Assembly (NCBI GenBank): GCA_017940465.1
Contig: JAGAYN010000036.1
Span: 54,002 to 118,001, forward strand
Direction of reading: 5' to 3'
Source of the DNA: Bacteroidales bacterium
GTDB lineage: Bacteria; Bacteroidota; Bacteroidia; Bacteroidales; P3
DNA: 64,000 nucleotides
Every line of letters begins with the position of its first letter. The stretch's first letter is position 1. The position numbers and the translations under genes were made by a program. The notes beneath the pieces are model-generated. The model worked only from the letters and a program-made list of their open reading frames with translations, was not told where the DNA came from and did not search any database. Of this stretch, positions 50,908 through 59,578 are shown piece after piece.

Positions 50908-52854
50908 ATGGAAGAAACCAACAACCTGCAGGACATCGAACAGCCGAACCTGCCTGACAACGAGAACACCACAGAACAGATCGAGACCAGCGAGGCAACC
51001 GTTGCCGCCGAGGAACCGGCAAGCACCGGTGCAGCGACCGAAGCACCCGCTCCGGAGGCCCTCCCCGAAGAGGAGGCAGAACCCCTGGCCGAGGCCGAAC
51101 CTGACATCGACTATTCCTGCTACTCCAGGGAAGAACTCGTCGCCGCCATGCGCGACCTGCTCTCCCAAGACGTACAGAAGATAAAGAATCGTGTAGGCAG
51201 CATCCGCTCCCGCTTCGGGGAACTGGACCGTGAAATGCAGGCCAAGGCATTCGAGCAGTTCCTGGCCGACGGCGGCAACAAGGACGACTACCAGTACCAG
51301 GCCGACAGCCTGACCGAGGAAATGCGCCACCTCCACGACCGCTACCGCACCATGAAACAGAAATTCATGGAAGAACTGGAAGCCACCAAGCAACGCAACC
51401 TCCTGGCCAAACAGACCCTCCTGGAAGAACTGCGCACACTGGTGGACTCCGACGAAGAGCAGGTCCGCGCCGCACTCGACAAGTTCAACGACATACAGGA
51501 ACGCTGGAAAGCCATCGGCGAAGTGCCGCGCGAACAGATGAACAACCTGTGGCAAAGCTACCACTTCCAAATAGAGCAATTCTTCAACAAACTGAAAATC
51601 AATCGCGAACTTCGCGCCCTCGACCAGAAACGCAACCTGGAACAGAAGATACAGCTCTGCGAACAGGCCGAGGAACTCATCATGGAATCCTCTGTCACCA
51701 AGGCATTCAAAGGGCTGCAGGACCTGCGTGTCCGCTGGAAAGAGATAGGCCCCGTGCCGGCAGAACAGAACGAGGAGATATGGCAGCGCTTCTGCAATGC
51801 AGCCAACCAAATCGACGAGCGCCGCAAAGAATACTACGACCAGCGCAAAGAAGAGTTCGACAACAACCTGCTGGCCAAACAGGCCCTGATTGACAAAGCC
51901 ACAGAACTCACCGAGAAGCGGCCGGAAAGCATCAAGGAGTGGAACGACACCACCGCGGCCCTCGACGAACTCCTCAAGATATGGAAAAGCATCGGCCCCG
52001 TGCCGCGCGAGGTGAACGAGGAAGTCTGGAGCAAATTCAAAGGCATCATCGACAAGCACTATGCCGACAAGAAAAGCTACTTCGGCGATATCCGCGAAGA
52101 GCAGGATGCCAACTACCAAAAGAAAATAGACCTCTGCCTCAAGGCCGAAGCCATTGCCAAACGCGAGGACTGGAAACACGCCACCGAGGAACTCCTCCAG
52201 CTGCAGCAGGAGTGGAAGACCATCGGCGCCACCAACCGCAAGGTGAGCGAGAAGGTGTGGCAGCGTTTCCGCAAGGCCTGCGACGAATTCTTTGCCAAGA
52301 AAGGCGAGTTCTTCGCCGAACGCCGCAGCTCGGAAAGCGAGAACCTGGCACAGAAAGAGGCCATCCTGGCAGAGTTGAAGGCCCATCAATTCGGCGAAAA
52401 CCGCGAGGAGAACCTCAACGCCATCAAGGAATTCCAGCGCCGCTGGGCCGAAGTGGGCTATGTACCCATGGCCGACAAGGAACGCCTGCACAAGGAATTC
52501 CGTGGGGAAATCGACCATATATTCGATCAACTCAAAATCAGCGCCCGAGAAGCCGAAGAGACCGCCTACCGCGAACGCCTCAAGAATGCCGGCGGCGACA
52601 TGCGCCGCTTCGTAAGCAACGAGCGGCAGGAACTTCACGACAAGATCGAACGCCTGCAAAACGACCTCAACCTCTGGGAGAACAACCTGGGCTTCCTCGC
52701 AGCCAGCAAGCAGGCCGACCTGCTGAAGGCGGAATTCGAGAAGAAGATGCAGGGTGCCCGCCAGCAGATAGCGCTCCTGCGCGCCAAACTGCGTATCCTC
52801 AACGAAACCGAGAAAGCCGAGAAGGAAGCCCCCTCCACGAGCGAACAAGCATAG
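50908..52854 (+). CDS. DUF349 repeat protein
   Basis: The 648-residue cytoplasmic protein begins with an acidic, Ala/Glu-rich stretch (1-70) and then has at least six DUF349 units. Each has a Trp-Lys marker (ERWKAIGEVPRE, VRWKEIGPVPAEQ, KIWKSIGPVPREV, QEWKTIGATNRKV, RRWAEVGYVPMAD) spaced about 70-75 residues apart. It ends in a coiled coil (about 570-640). DUF349 proteins are conserved in Bacteroidota and Actinobacteria but their role is unclear. It stands under its own strong promoter and is followed by a glycosyltransferase six bases after its stop. Confidence 0.9.
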   Translation: MEETNNLQDIEQPNLPDNENTTEQIETSEATVAAEEPASTGAATEAPAPEALPEEEAEPLAEAEPDIDYSCYSREELVAAMRDLLSQDVQKIKNRVGSIRSRFGELDREMQAKAFEQFLADGGNKDDYQYQADSLTEEMRHLHDRYRTMKQKFMEELEATKQRNLLAKQTLLEELRTLVDSDEEQVRAALDKFNDIQERWKAIGEVPREQMNNLWQSYHFQIEQFFNKLKINRELRALDQKRNLEQKIQLCEQAEELIMESSVTKAFKGLQDLRVRWKEIGPVPAEQNEEIWQRFCNAANQIDERRKEYYDQRKEEFDNNLLAKQALIDKATELTEKRPESIKEWNDTTAALDELLKIWKSIGPVPREVNEEVWSKFKGIIDKHYADKKSYFGDIREEQDANYQKKIDLCLKAEAIAKREDWKHATEELLQLQQEWKTIGATNRKVSEKVWQRFRKACDEFFAKKGEFFAERRSSESENLAQKEAILAELKAHQFGENREENLNAIKEFQRRWAEVGYVPMADKERLHKEFRGEIDHIFDQLKISAREAEETAYRERLKNAGGDMRRFVSNERQELHDKIERLQNDLNLWENNLGFLAASKQADLLKAEFEKKMQGARQQIALLRAKLRILNETEKAEKEAPSTSEQA

Positions 52855-52860
52855 TCGGCA

Positions 52861-53859
52861 ATGGTCAATGCTACCTTGGGCTACCTCTTGCACAGCGGCA
52901 AGAACTCCAAGGCTGGCTATTACCTGAAAGCCGGCTTGAGAGACCTCTTGCCCGACGCCCTGTTCAGCCGCCGGCTGGAGAAGGAACTGGAGGCCTGCCG
53001 ATTGCTGTACGACGAGTCGTATATAAACGACAGGGTCGACTACTATTGCCGCTTTGACACCCCCCGATCACTGGGCGACGCATCCGAGGCCATCGGAAGC
53101 CTGCAGCGCACCCCCCACGGCAGCACCTACTACTACGACAGCCGGGAACTCCTGCAATGGTTCAACCCCTCCCTGCGCTGGAACCACCTTTTCGGCGATA
53201 TCAGGGAGATCCCCCCCTGCCCCACCGTAGTCAAAAGCCGCGGCCTGGGCTGCGACAACAGCAACAGCGTGCTGCTGAAACTCGACAAATGCCGCCACTA
53301 TGTCTACCTGAAGGACCGCCGTCCCTTCGCGAAAAAGTCGGACCGTGCCATATTCCGTGGCTACACCGGCATACGCGAAAACAGGAAACTCTTCTGCAGC
53401 CTCTATGCCGACAATCCACGTATCGACGTGGCCGGCACCCTTTCCAACGGCAGCATCTTCTCCAATGAACGGATGACCGCCTCCACCACCAACAGCGCCC
53501 CGCGCCTGTCGCTCTACCAGCACCTGGCCTACCGCTACATCATGGCCCTGGAAGGCAACGATGTAGCCTCCAACCTGCGCTGGGTGATGTCCAGCAACTC
53601 GTTGGCCGTCATGCCGAAGCCCACCTGCGAATCCTGGTTCATGGAGGAGCGTCTGGTACCGGGAGTGCACTATATCGAAGTAAAGCCCGACTACAGCGAC
53701 CTCGAGTCGCAACTGGACTACTACAGCAGCCACCTGCAGGAGGCAACGGAAATGGGGCGGCAGGCCAACCTCTATGTCAGCCAGTTCCGCGACGAACGGC
53801 GCGAACGCTACATCGGCCTCCTGGTGCTCCGGAAATACTTTAATCTGACCAATCCATGA
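52861..53859 (+). CDS. Glycosyltransferase family 90 (CAP10/LPS-type)
   Basis: The 332-residue protein lacks a signal peptide and matches the CAP10/GT90 group. Marks are KSRGLGCDNSNSVLLKLDK near 122-140, FRGYTGIRENRKLF in the centre and SNSLAVMPKPTCESWFMEE near 243-261, ending in a helical region. Such enzymes add xylose or other sugars to LPS or capsule. The first codon follows the DUF349 stop by six bases and its end overlaps gldB by four bases (ATGA). Acceptor and donor sugars are unknown. Confidence 0.85.
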   Translation: MVNATLGYLLHSGKNSKAGYYLKAGLRDLLPDALFSRRLEKELEACRLLYDESYINDRVDYYCRFDTPRSLGDASEAIGSLQRTPHGSTYYYDSRELLQWFNPSLRWNHLFGDIREIPPCPTVVKSRGLGCDNSNSVLLKLDKCRHYVYLKDRRPFAKKSDRAIFRGYTGIRENRKLFCSLYADNPRIDVAGTLSNGSIFSNERMTASTTNSAPRLSLYQHLAYRYIMALEGNDVASNLRWVMSSNSLAVMPKPTCESWFMEERLVPGVHYIEVKPDYSDLESQLDYYSSHLQEATEMGRQANLYVSQFRDERRERYIGLLVLRKYFNLTNP

Positions 53860-54818
53860 AACGTCCCCTCATCCTCTTGGTGTCCGTGATGCTGGCTTTT
53901 GTGTCATGCAGGAGCCACACGGAGCAGGTGCAGATACACCGCTTCGAACATCTGCTGTTCTCCACCCCCGCCGACCAGCTCTCCTCCACGCTGGCCGCAC
54001 AGTTCGACACCTACAATTCCCCCCTTTTGAACCTGCACCCCTCGGACCCCGACTACATGGCCATGCTCCACGGCTTCGTGTCGGACCCCACCGTGAGGCG
54101 TATCTACAAGGCCACCGACAGCCTCTACCACGACCTCCTGTGGTTGGAACAAAGCCTGGGCAAAGCCATGCAGCGGGCCTCCAAGCTATGCCCCGAGGTG
54201 CAATGCCAGCGATTCTACACCCTGATTACAGCCGATTTCCAGAACTATGACAGCCGTGTCTTCTGCTACAACGGCGACATGGCCATATCCATCGACCGCT
54301 ACGCTGTGGGCGCCATGCCCGACATGCAGCACTTCGGCCTGCCGGCCTACCTGGTGCGCCTCTGCAGCCGCGAGCATATCCTAGCCGACTGCATGGCCGC
54401 CGCCGTCCGGGCCCGCATACAGGTGCCCGAGGGCGACATGACGTTCCTCGACCATGCCATTGCCGAAGGCAAGGTGCTCTACTGCCTGGAGCAACTCCTC
54501 CCGGACCAGCACGACACCATCCTCCTGCGCTACTCCGCGGAGCAACTGCGCTGGATGCAGGACAACACCAAGCACGTATGGGGCTGGTATATCCAGAACG
54601 AGGTGCTCTACTCCTCCGACCTCGCACAGTTGCGCAACCTCATCGACGACGCCCCCAAGACCAACGCCTTCGGCGACGGGTCGGCACCCCGGACGGGCGC
54701 CTACATCGGTTGGCAGATTGTACGCCGCTACATGAAGAAAAACACCACCGACATCAGCCGGCTGCTGGCCGAGACCGACAGCCGCAAAATACTCACCGAC
54801 TCCGGATGGAGACCCTGA
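53856..54818 (+). CDS. gldB: GldB-like gliding-motility lipoprotein
   Basis: The 320-residue protein has a lipoprotein signal (AFVSC, Cys18). The GldB pattern follows: FEHLLF near residue 28, TLITADFQNYDSRVFCYNGD near 125-144, and the C-terminal GAYIGWQIVRRYM. GldB is needed for gliding and type IX secretion in flavobacteria; non-gliding Bacteroidota also carry it. With the two type B-sorted proteins at 38-45 kb it supports a working T9SS in this organism. It overlaps the GT90 gene. Confidence 0.85.
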   Translation: MKRPLILLVSVMLAFVSCRSHTEQVQIHRFEHLLFSTPADQLSSTLAAQFDTYNSPLLNLHPSDPDYMAMLHGFVSDPTVRRIYKATDSLYHDLLWLEQSLGKAMQRASKLCPEVQCQRFYTLITADFQNYDSRVFCYNGDMAISIDRYAVGAMPDMQHFGLPAYLVRLCSREHILADCMAAAVRARIQVPEGDMTFLDHAIAEGKVLYCLEQLLPDQHDTILLRYSAEQLRWMQDNTKHVWGWYIQNEVLYSSDLAQLRNLIDDAPKTNAFGDGSAPRTGAYIGWQIVRRYMKKNTTDISRLLAETDSRKILTDSGWRP

Positions 54819-54827
54819 ACCCTCCCT

Positions 54828-55775
54828 ATGAAAAAGAAAACCGTCATCATCGTCAACCCCATCTCCGGCATAGGCCGGCAGAAGAAAATCGAGAAAATCC
54901 TGAAGGACAACCTCAACCAGGACCTGTTCGACTACACCGTGCGCTATACCGAGCACATCCACCACGGCACCACCCTTGCGCGCGAAGCCGCCGACCAAGG
55001 CGCCGACTGCGTGGTGGCTGTAGGCGGCGACGGGTCGGTGAACGACGTGGTGCAGGGAATCCGCGGGAGCAACACCCGCCTCGGCATCATCCCCTGCGGC
55101 AGCGGCAACGGGCTGGCACGTACCCTCAAGTTGCCGCTCACCCCGGCACTGGCGGTGCGCGTGCTGAACCAACAGCACGAAATGGCCATCGACGCCATCG
55201 AAATCAACGGCCGCCACCTCTCCGTCAACGCCTCGGGCGTAGGCTTCGACGCCTACATCGCACGGCTGATGCATGCCGCCAAGACCCGCGGACTGGCCGC
55301 CTACACCAACCTCTTCCTTCGCGAATACACCAGCTACCGCAACCAGGACTACACCCTCACCGTCGACGGCCGCACCCTCGTGCGCAACGCATGGCTCATC
55401 GCCGTGGCCAACAGCCAGCAGTACGGCAACAACCTCACCGTGGCTCCCAAAGCCAAACTCGACGACGGCCTCATGGACATCACCATCCTCGACCGCATCC
55501 CCCCCGACCACCTCGCCATCACCGTCCCTCTGGCCTTCACCAAACTCTTCGACCTCTCCGGACACGTCGAAATGCTCAAAGCCCGCGATGTGCTCATAGA
55601 AGGCAACCTCGACAAATGGGTCAACATCGACGGCGAAGGCGAGAACATAGGCAAATCCATCCACTTCGTCATGCAACCCGGCGCCGTGCCCCTCTACGGC
55701 CGCGACACACATACCCCCATCCGCCAACTGCAGCCCGCGCTGCAACTCCTCAAAAACAACATAGGCATCAAATGA
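54828..55775 (+). CDS. Diacylglycerol/sphingosine kinase-like lipid kinase (YegS/DagK family)
   Basis: The 315-residue protein has the DAGK catalytic motif GGDGSVNDVVQ (66-76), a start IIVNPISGIGRQKK and the GSGNGLARTL motif near 90-99. It phosphorylates a lipid alcohol with ATP. In Bacteroidota members of this family may act on diacylglycerol or on sphingoid bases; the sequence cannot decide. It follows gldB by nine bases and overlaps the SUI1 gene by four. Confidence 0.9.
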   Translation: MKKKTVIIVNPISGIGRQKKIEKILKDNLNQDLFDYTVRYTEHIHHGTTLAREAADQGADCVVAVGGDGSVNDVVQGIRGSNTRLGIIPCGSGNGLARTLKLPLTPALAVRVLNQQHEMAIDAIEINGRHLSVNASGVGFDAYIARLMHAAKTRGLAAYTNLFLREYTSYRNQDYTLTVDGRTLVRNAWLIAVANSQQYGNNLTVAPKAKLDDGLMDITILDRIPPDHLAITVPLAFTKLFDLSGHVEMLKARDVLIEGNLDKWVNIDGEGENIGKSIHFVMQPGAVPLYGRDTHTPIRQLQPALQLLKNNIGIK

Positions 55776-56101
55776 GCAAGCAACGTCCCGAAGGGATTGT
55801 CTACTCCACCAATCCCGACTTCCAATACCAATACGACCAGGAAGCCGCCCCCACCACCCTCGAACCCGCGCGGCAGAAACTGCGCGTCGGCATCGAACGC
55901 CACCACCGCGGCGGCAAGACCGTCACCGTCGTCAAAGGCTTCGTCGGCTCCGACGACGACCTCCAGCAGCTGGGCCGACAGCTCAAAAGCCGCTGCGGCG
56001 TCGGCGGCTCCGCCAAGGAGGGCGATATACTGGTGCAAGGCGAACTGAAAGAGAAGGTTACGCAAATCCTACTCTCCCTCGGCTACACCGCCACCCGATA
56101 A
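55772..56101 (+). CDS. SUI1/YciH-type translation initiation factor
   Basis: The 109-residue protein has a disordered N-terminus and a SUI1 domain (about 37-106: KLRVGIERHHRGGKTVTVVKG, then CGVGGSAKEGDILVQGE). It is related to eIF1 and E. coli YciH, which can discriminate start codons or repress translation. It closes the DUF349-GT90-gldB-lipid-kinase run by a four-base overlap. Homologues are found in most Bacteroidota. An 11-bp array starts seven bases after its stop. Confidence 0.9.
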   Translation: MSKQRPEGIVYSTNPDFQYQYDQEAAPTTLEPARQKLRVGIERHHRGGKTVTVVKGFVGSDDDLQQLGRQLKSRCGVGGSAKEGDILVQGELKEKVTQILLSLGYTATR

Positions 56102-56107
56102 CCACCC

Positions 56108-56193
56108 GCCAGGTATCCGGCAGGTATCCGGGAGGTGTTTTCGAGGTCTGTTCTATAACTGTTCTTTAACTGTTCCTTAACTGTTCTTTAACT
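56108..56193 (+). repeat. Chimeric 11-bp phased array: AGGTAT units passing into TGTTC units
   Basis: Cutting every 11 bases from 56110: CAGGTATCCGG, CAGGTATCCGG, GAGGTGTTTTC, GAGGTCTGTTC, TATAACTGTTC, TTTAACTGTTC, CTTAACTGTTC, TTTAACTT. The register is kept across the whole array, so AGGTAT-type and TGTTC-type repeats appear to be forms of one family. It lies in the 106-bp gap between the convergent SUI1 and NlpC/P60 genes. Confidence 0.85.
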
Positions 56194-56207
56194 TCCAGGG
56201 GGAATTT

Positions 56208-56807
56208 TCACTTCTTCACGCGGCCGCCTTTATAAAAGTGCTTGGTCCAGTAGGTGTTGTCCAAGCGGCTGACGCTGACGCCGTTGGAGGTGGAGGCGTG
56301 GGCGAAGAGCTGCTCCTTGAGGTAGATGCCCACGTGGCTGACTTTGCCCTTGCTGTTGGTGAAGAAGAGGATGTCGCCCTCGCGGAGCTGGCTCTTGGGG
56401 ATGAGGGTGACGTCGCGGAGCATGTCGTTGGCGGAGCGGTGGAGGGTGACGCCGTAGACCTGCTTGTAGATGGTGCCTACGAAGGCAGAGCAGTCAATGC
56501 CGCTGCGGTCGGTGCCGCCGTATTTGTAGGGCACGCCGAGCCAGGAGTTGATGGCTTGGTAGAGTTGCTGGTTGTCGTCGGGGCTGTAGTCGAGGCCGAG
56601 GGGGTTGGAGCGCGAGGGGTTGGAGGGGGCGGCGACGGGGCGGGCGATGACGGGGGTCTCCTTGACCATCTCGTCCACATAGAGCTGGCCGATGATGAAG
56701 TCCTCCTCGGCCAGGTCGCGGTTGAGGAAGGTCTTGAGGGCGTCGCATCCGGCGAAGAGGAGGGTGGCGGCGGCCAGGAGGAGGAGTATGGGGCGCGGTG
56801 TCTTCAT
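56208..56807 (-). CDS. NlpC/P60 (C40) cell-wall endopeptidase lipoprotein
   Basis: The 199-residue protein has a lipoprotein signal (FAGC, Cys21) and a C-terminal NlpC/P60 domain. The catalytic Cys near 106 lies in GIDCSAFVG, the His near 157 in SHVGIYL, and a third polar residue follows. Its fold cleaves peptide links in peptidoglycan stems. It overlaps divIC by four bases. Together with the LysM transglycosylase it forms an envelope-remodelling cluster. Confidence 0.93.
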   Translation of the reverse strand: MKTPRPILLLLAAATLLFAGCDALKTFLNRDLAEEDFIIGQLYVDEMVKETPVIARPVAAPSNPSRSNPLGLDYSPDDNQQLYQAINSWLGVPYKYGGTDRSGIDCSAFVGTIYKQVYGVTLHRSANDMLRDVTLIPKSQLREGDILFFTNSKGKVSHVGIYLKEQLFAHASTSNGVSVSRLDNTYWTKHFYKGGRVKK

Positions 56808-57085
56808 TTGACTACAAAGATGTCTTCGTTGGGGCGTTTCATATAGTAGTTCTCGCGCGCGTAGTGTTCAATGGCGTCGGGGTTGTCGAGCAGCTGTGCA
56901 TTGGCGGCGCTGTCGGCCTGTATGTCGGCCTTGAGCTGCGCCTCTTCGCGGTGGAGCTGCGACACCTGGCGGTGGAGGCGGCGGGTGACGAGGAGGTTGT
57001 TAGGGTCGATGAAGAGGATGACGAGGAGGAAGACCGCGGCGGCGATCCAGTATTTCAGTCCCTTGATTTTAAGTATCTTTTTCAT
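56804..57085 (-). CDS. FtsB/DivIC-like septum formation initiator
   Basis: The 93-residue protein has one membrane helix (about 12-27, YWIAAAVFLLVILF) followed by a coiled coil rich in Leu, Gln, Glu and Arg (38-70) and a short C-terminal part with the conserved ARENYYMKRPNEDIF pattern. This is the FtsB/DivIC layout; the protein joins FtsL and FtsQ at the division site. It follows the transglycosylase gene by 32 bp and overlaps the NlpC/P60 gene by four bases. Confidence 0.9.
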   Translation of the reverse strand: MKKILKIKGLKYWIAAAVFLLVILFIDPNNLLVTRRLHRQVSQLHREEAQLKADIQADSAANAQLLDNPDAIEHYARENYYMKRPNEDIFVVK

Positions 57086-57117
57086 CTGCTTGCGTTTTGA
57101 AGGGCCTGGGCTCGGGG

Positions 57118-58383
57118 TCATTTCCTGACCTTGAGGCGCTGGCCGATGCGTATCTTGTCCTGTTTGAGGCCGTTGAGTTGCTTGAGGCGGGCCACGGTGA
57201 GGCCGTAGCGGGCGGCGATGGAGGAGAGGGTCTCGCCCTTGCGGACGGTGTGGTAGTGCGACGAGGGGGAGGAACTGCCGGAGGCGTTGCGCTGCGGGAG
57301 GGGCTCGATATTCGACGGGCGGCGGGACAGGCTGTCGGCCGTGGCGGCGTAGAGGGTGTCCTGCAGGGCGATGAAGCGCTCGACGAGCGTGGTGGGCAGG
57401 TTGAGGACGTAGGTGCGCTCCGTAGCCGGCACATAGGGGGTGCGGAACTGGGGGTTGAGCGAGCGCAACTGCTCGGCGGGGATGCCGGTGTAGGCTTCCA
57501 CATAGTGGAACAGCAGCGGGCGGTGGATGTGGAGCGTGTCGGTGCGCAGGGGCGGCTGCAGGGCGTGGGGGTGGATGCCGTGGAGGTGGTAATAGTGCAT
57601 GGCGTAATTGACCGCGATGAGGGAGGGGATGTAGCCGCGTGTCTCGCGGGGCAGGTGCGGGTAGATGTGCCAGAAGTTGCGCTTGCCGCCGCTGCGGGCG
57701 ATGGCCTTGTTGATGTTGCCGGGCCCGCAGTTGTAGGCCGCCACGGCAAGAGTCCAGTCGTTGAAGATGCGGTAGAGGTCGAGGAGGTATCGGGTGGCGG
57801 CGGCGGTGGACTTGGCGGGGTCGCGCCGCTCGTCGACCAGCGAGTTGATCTCCAGCCCGTAGGTCTTGCCGGTGGCATACATGAACTGCCAGAGGCCGGC
57901 GGCACCCACGCGCGAGGTGGCGTGGGGGTTGAGGGCGGATTCCACGATGGGGAGGTACTTCAACTCGTCGGGCAGCCCGTAGAGGAACAGGGCCTCCTCG
58001 AAGAGGGGGAAGTAGAGCTCCGCCTGGGTGAGGGTGAGCTCCAGGCGGCGGTCCATCACCTGGAGGTAGAAACGGATGTGGGAGCGCACCACGCTGTTGT
58101 AGGTCATCGGTATGACGGCCGGAAGCTGCTGCAGGCGCTGCATGAGCACCGAGTCGGGGATGAGGTCGAACTCCTGGGGCGAGAAGGAAGAGCCCTGGGA
58201 GGTGCCGTGGCGGTGGTAGCGGTGGAGGTAGCGGTTGTTCAGGAGGGAATCGTAGGCGTCGGCGTAGCGCTGGGTGATGCTGCGCAGCTCGTCGTCGGGC
58301 ACGACAGGCTCCTGCCCCCGTGCAGGCAGGCAGGCCGCCAGCAGGGCCAGGATGAGCGGTATGTAGCGCAGTCGGTGTGTCAT
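57118..58383 (-). CDS. LysM-containing lytic murein transglycosylase (MltD-like)
   Basis: The 421-residue protein has a signal peptide (about 1-23) and an SLT domain (110-270) with the catalytic Glu near 147 (VESALNPHATSR, then GAAGLWQFMYATGK). Its C-terminal LysM domain lies at 375-420 (HTVRKGETLSSIAARYGL). It cleaves the glycan backbone of peptidoglycan. In several Bacteroidota such a gene follows parAB-DUF5683, but here it is with divIC and an NlpC/P60 gene. It is divergent from queA across a 139-bp gap with no clear -7 box. Confidence 0.93.
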   Translation of the reverse strand: MTHRLRYIPLILALLAACLPARGQEPVVPDDELRSITQRYADAYDSLLNNRYLHRYHRHGTSQGSSFSPQEFDLIPDSVLMQRLQQLPAVIPMTYNSVVRSHIRFYLQVMDRRLELTLTQAELYFPLFEEALFLYGLPDELKYLPIVESALNPHATSRVGAAGLWQFMYATGKTYGLEINSLVDERRDPAKSTAAATRYLLDLYRIFNDWTLAVAAYNCGPGNINKAIARSGGKRNFWHIYPHLPRETRGYIPSLIAVNYAMHYYHLHGIHPHALQPPLRTDTLHIHRPLLFHYVEAYTGIPAEQLRSLNPQFRTPYVPATERTYVLNLPTTLVERFIALQDTLYAATADSLSRRPSNIEPLPQRNASGSSSPSSHYHTVRKGETLSSIAARYGLTVARLKQLNGLKQDKIRIGQRLKVRK

Positions 58384-58522
58384 AACATCTGTTCGCTCTG
58401 CATAACGCGCACACTATAGATATATTATGCCAAGGTGAAAAAAAAATCGGCGGCGGATACAATTTGCGCGCCCGAAGTGCGTTATAGGGGTCGGAAAACA
58501 AAGAAAACAAACCTACTGTCAG

Positions 58523-59578
58523 ATGAAGCTTTCTCAATTCAGGTTCAACCTGCCGAAGGAACTGATTGCGGAGAAACCTCCGCGCAATCGCGACGACGCG
58601 CGCCTGCTGGTGCTGCACCGCGATACGGGCGAGGTGGAGCACCGCGTGTTCAAGGATTTTATCGACTATGTGGAGCCCGGCGACGTGGTGGTGGCCAACA
58701 ACACACGCGTCTTCCCTGCCCTGCTGGAGGGCGAGAAGGAGAAGACCGGGGCCCGCATCGAGGTGTTCCTGCTGCGCGAACTGAACCCCGAGACGCGCCT
58801 GTGGGACGTCATCGTCGACCCCGCCCGCAAAATCCGCATCGGCAACAAGCTTTATTTCGGAACCAACGACGCCCTGGTGGCCGAGGTGGTGGACAACACC
58901 ACCAGCCGCGGACGCACCATCCGCTTCCTCTTCGACGGCAAGCACGAGGAATTCATCTCCCTCATCCGCTCCATGGGCCGCACGCCCCTGCCGGAAGAGC
59001 TGCGCAAACTGCGCGATATCACCAAGGACGACGCCCGCGACTACCAGACCATCTACGCCAAGCATGAAGGCTCCGTGGCGGCCCCCATCGCAGGGCTCCA
59101 TTTCAGCCGCGAACTCCTCAAGCGCATGGAAATCAAAGACGTGCACTGGCAGGAGCTGACCCTCCACGCCGGCATGGGCGAGTTCAAGTCCATCGAGGTG
59201 GAGGACCTCTCCAAGCACCGCATGGACGCCGAGGAGATGCACGTGGACAGCGCCACCTGCGACGCCATCATGCAGGCCAAGGAGGGCGGGAAGAAAGTGT
59301 GCTGCGTAGGCACCACCACCATGCGCGCCCTCGAAAGCGCCGTCACCATCCCCGGCAAAATCTTCCCCTTCGACGGGTGGACCAACCGGTTCATCTATCC
59401 TCCCTACGAATTCACCATCGCCGACATGATGGTGACCAACTTCCACCACCCCATGAGCCACCAGTTCATCATGGTCTGCGCTTTCGCGGGCCACGAGTTG
59501 CTGATGCAGACCTACCAGACCGCCATCAAGGAGAAGTACCGCTTCTCCACCTATGGCGACGCGATGCTGATCGTATGA
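58523..59578 (+). CDS. queA: S-adenosylmethionine:tRNA ribosyltransferase-isomerase
   Basis: The 351-residue enzyme moves the ribosyl part of SAM to preQ1 in tRNA to make epoxyqueuosine. Family marks are [15 protein letters not shown] near residue 6-20, [14 protein letters not shown] near 58 and the [15 protein letters not shown] segment near 217. Length is usual. Its stop overlaps the rarA start by four bases. The DUF349-to-SUI1 run and the envelope cluster lie between truB and queA. Confidence 0.96.
   Translation: MKLSQFRFNLPKELIAEKPPRNRDDARLLVLHRDTGEVEHRVFKDFIDYVEPGDVVVANNTRVFPALLEGEKEKTGARIEVFLLRELNPETRLWDVIVDPARKIRIGNKLYFGTNDALVAEVVDNTTSRGRTIRFLFDGKHEEFISLIRSMGRTPLPEELRKLRDITKDDARDYQTIYAKHEGSVAAPIAGLHFSRELLKRMEIKDVHWQELTLHAGMGEFKSIEVEDLSKHRMDAEEMHVDSATCDAIMQAKEGGKKVCCVGTTTMRALESAVTIPGKIFPFDGWTNRFIYPPYEFTIADMMVTNFHHPMSHQFIMVCAFAGHELLMQTYQTAIKEKYRFSTYGDAMLIV

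Noticed and set aside
56804-59494. Minus-strand open frame of about 896 codons spanning divIC, the transglycosylase and queA
   Set aside because: Only its last 93 codons are real (DivIC). The rest runs out of frame through three genes on both strands.
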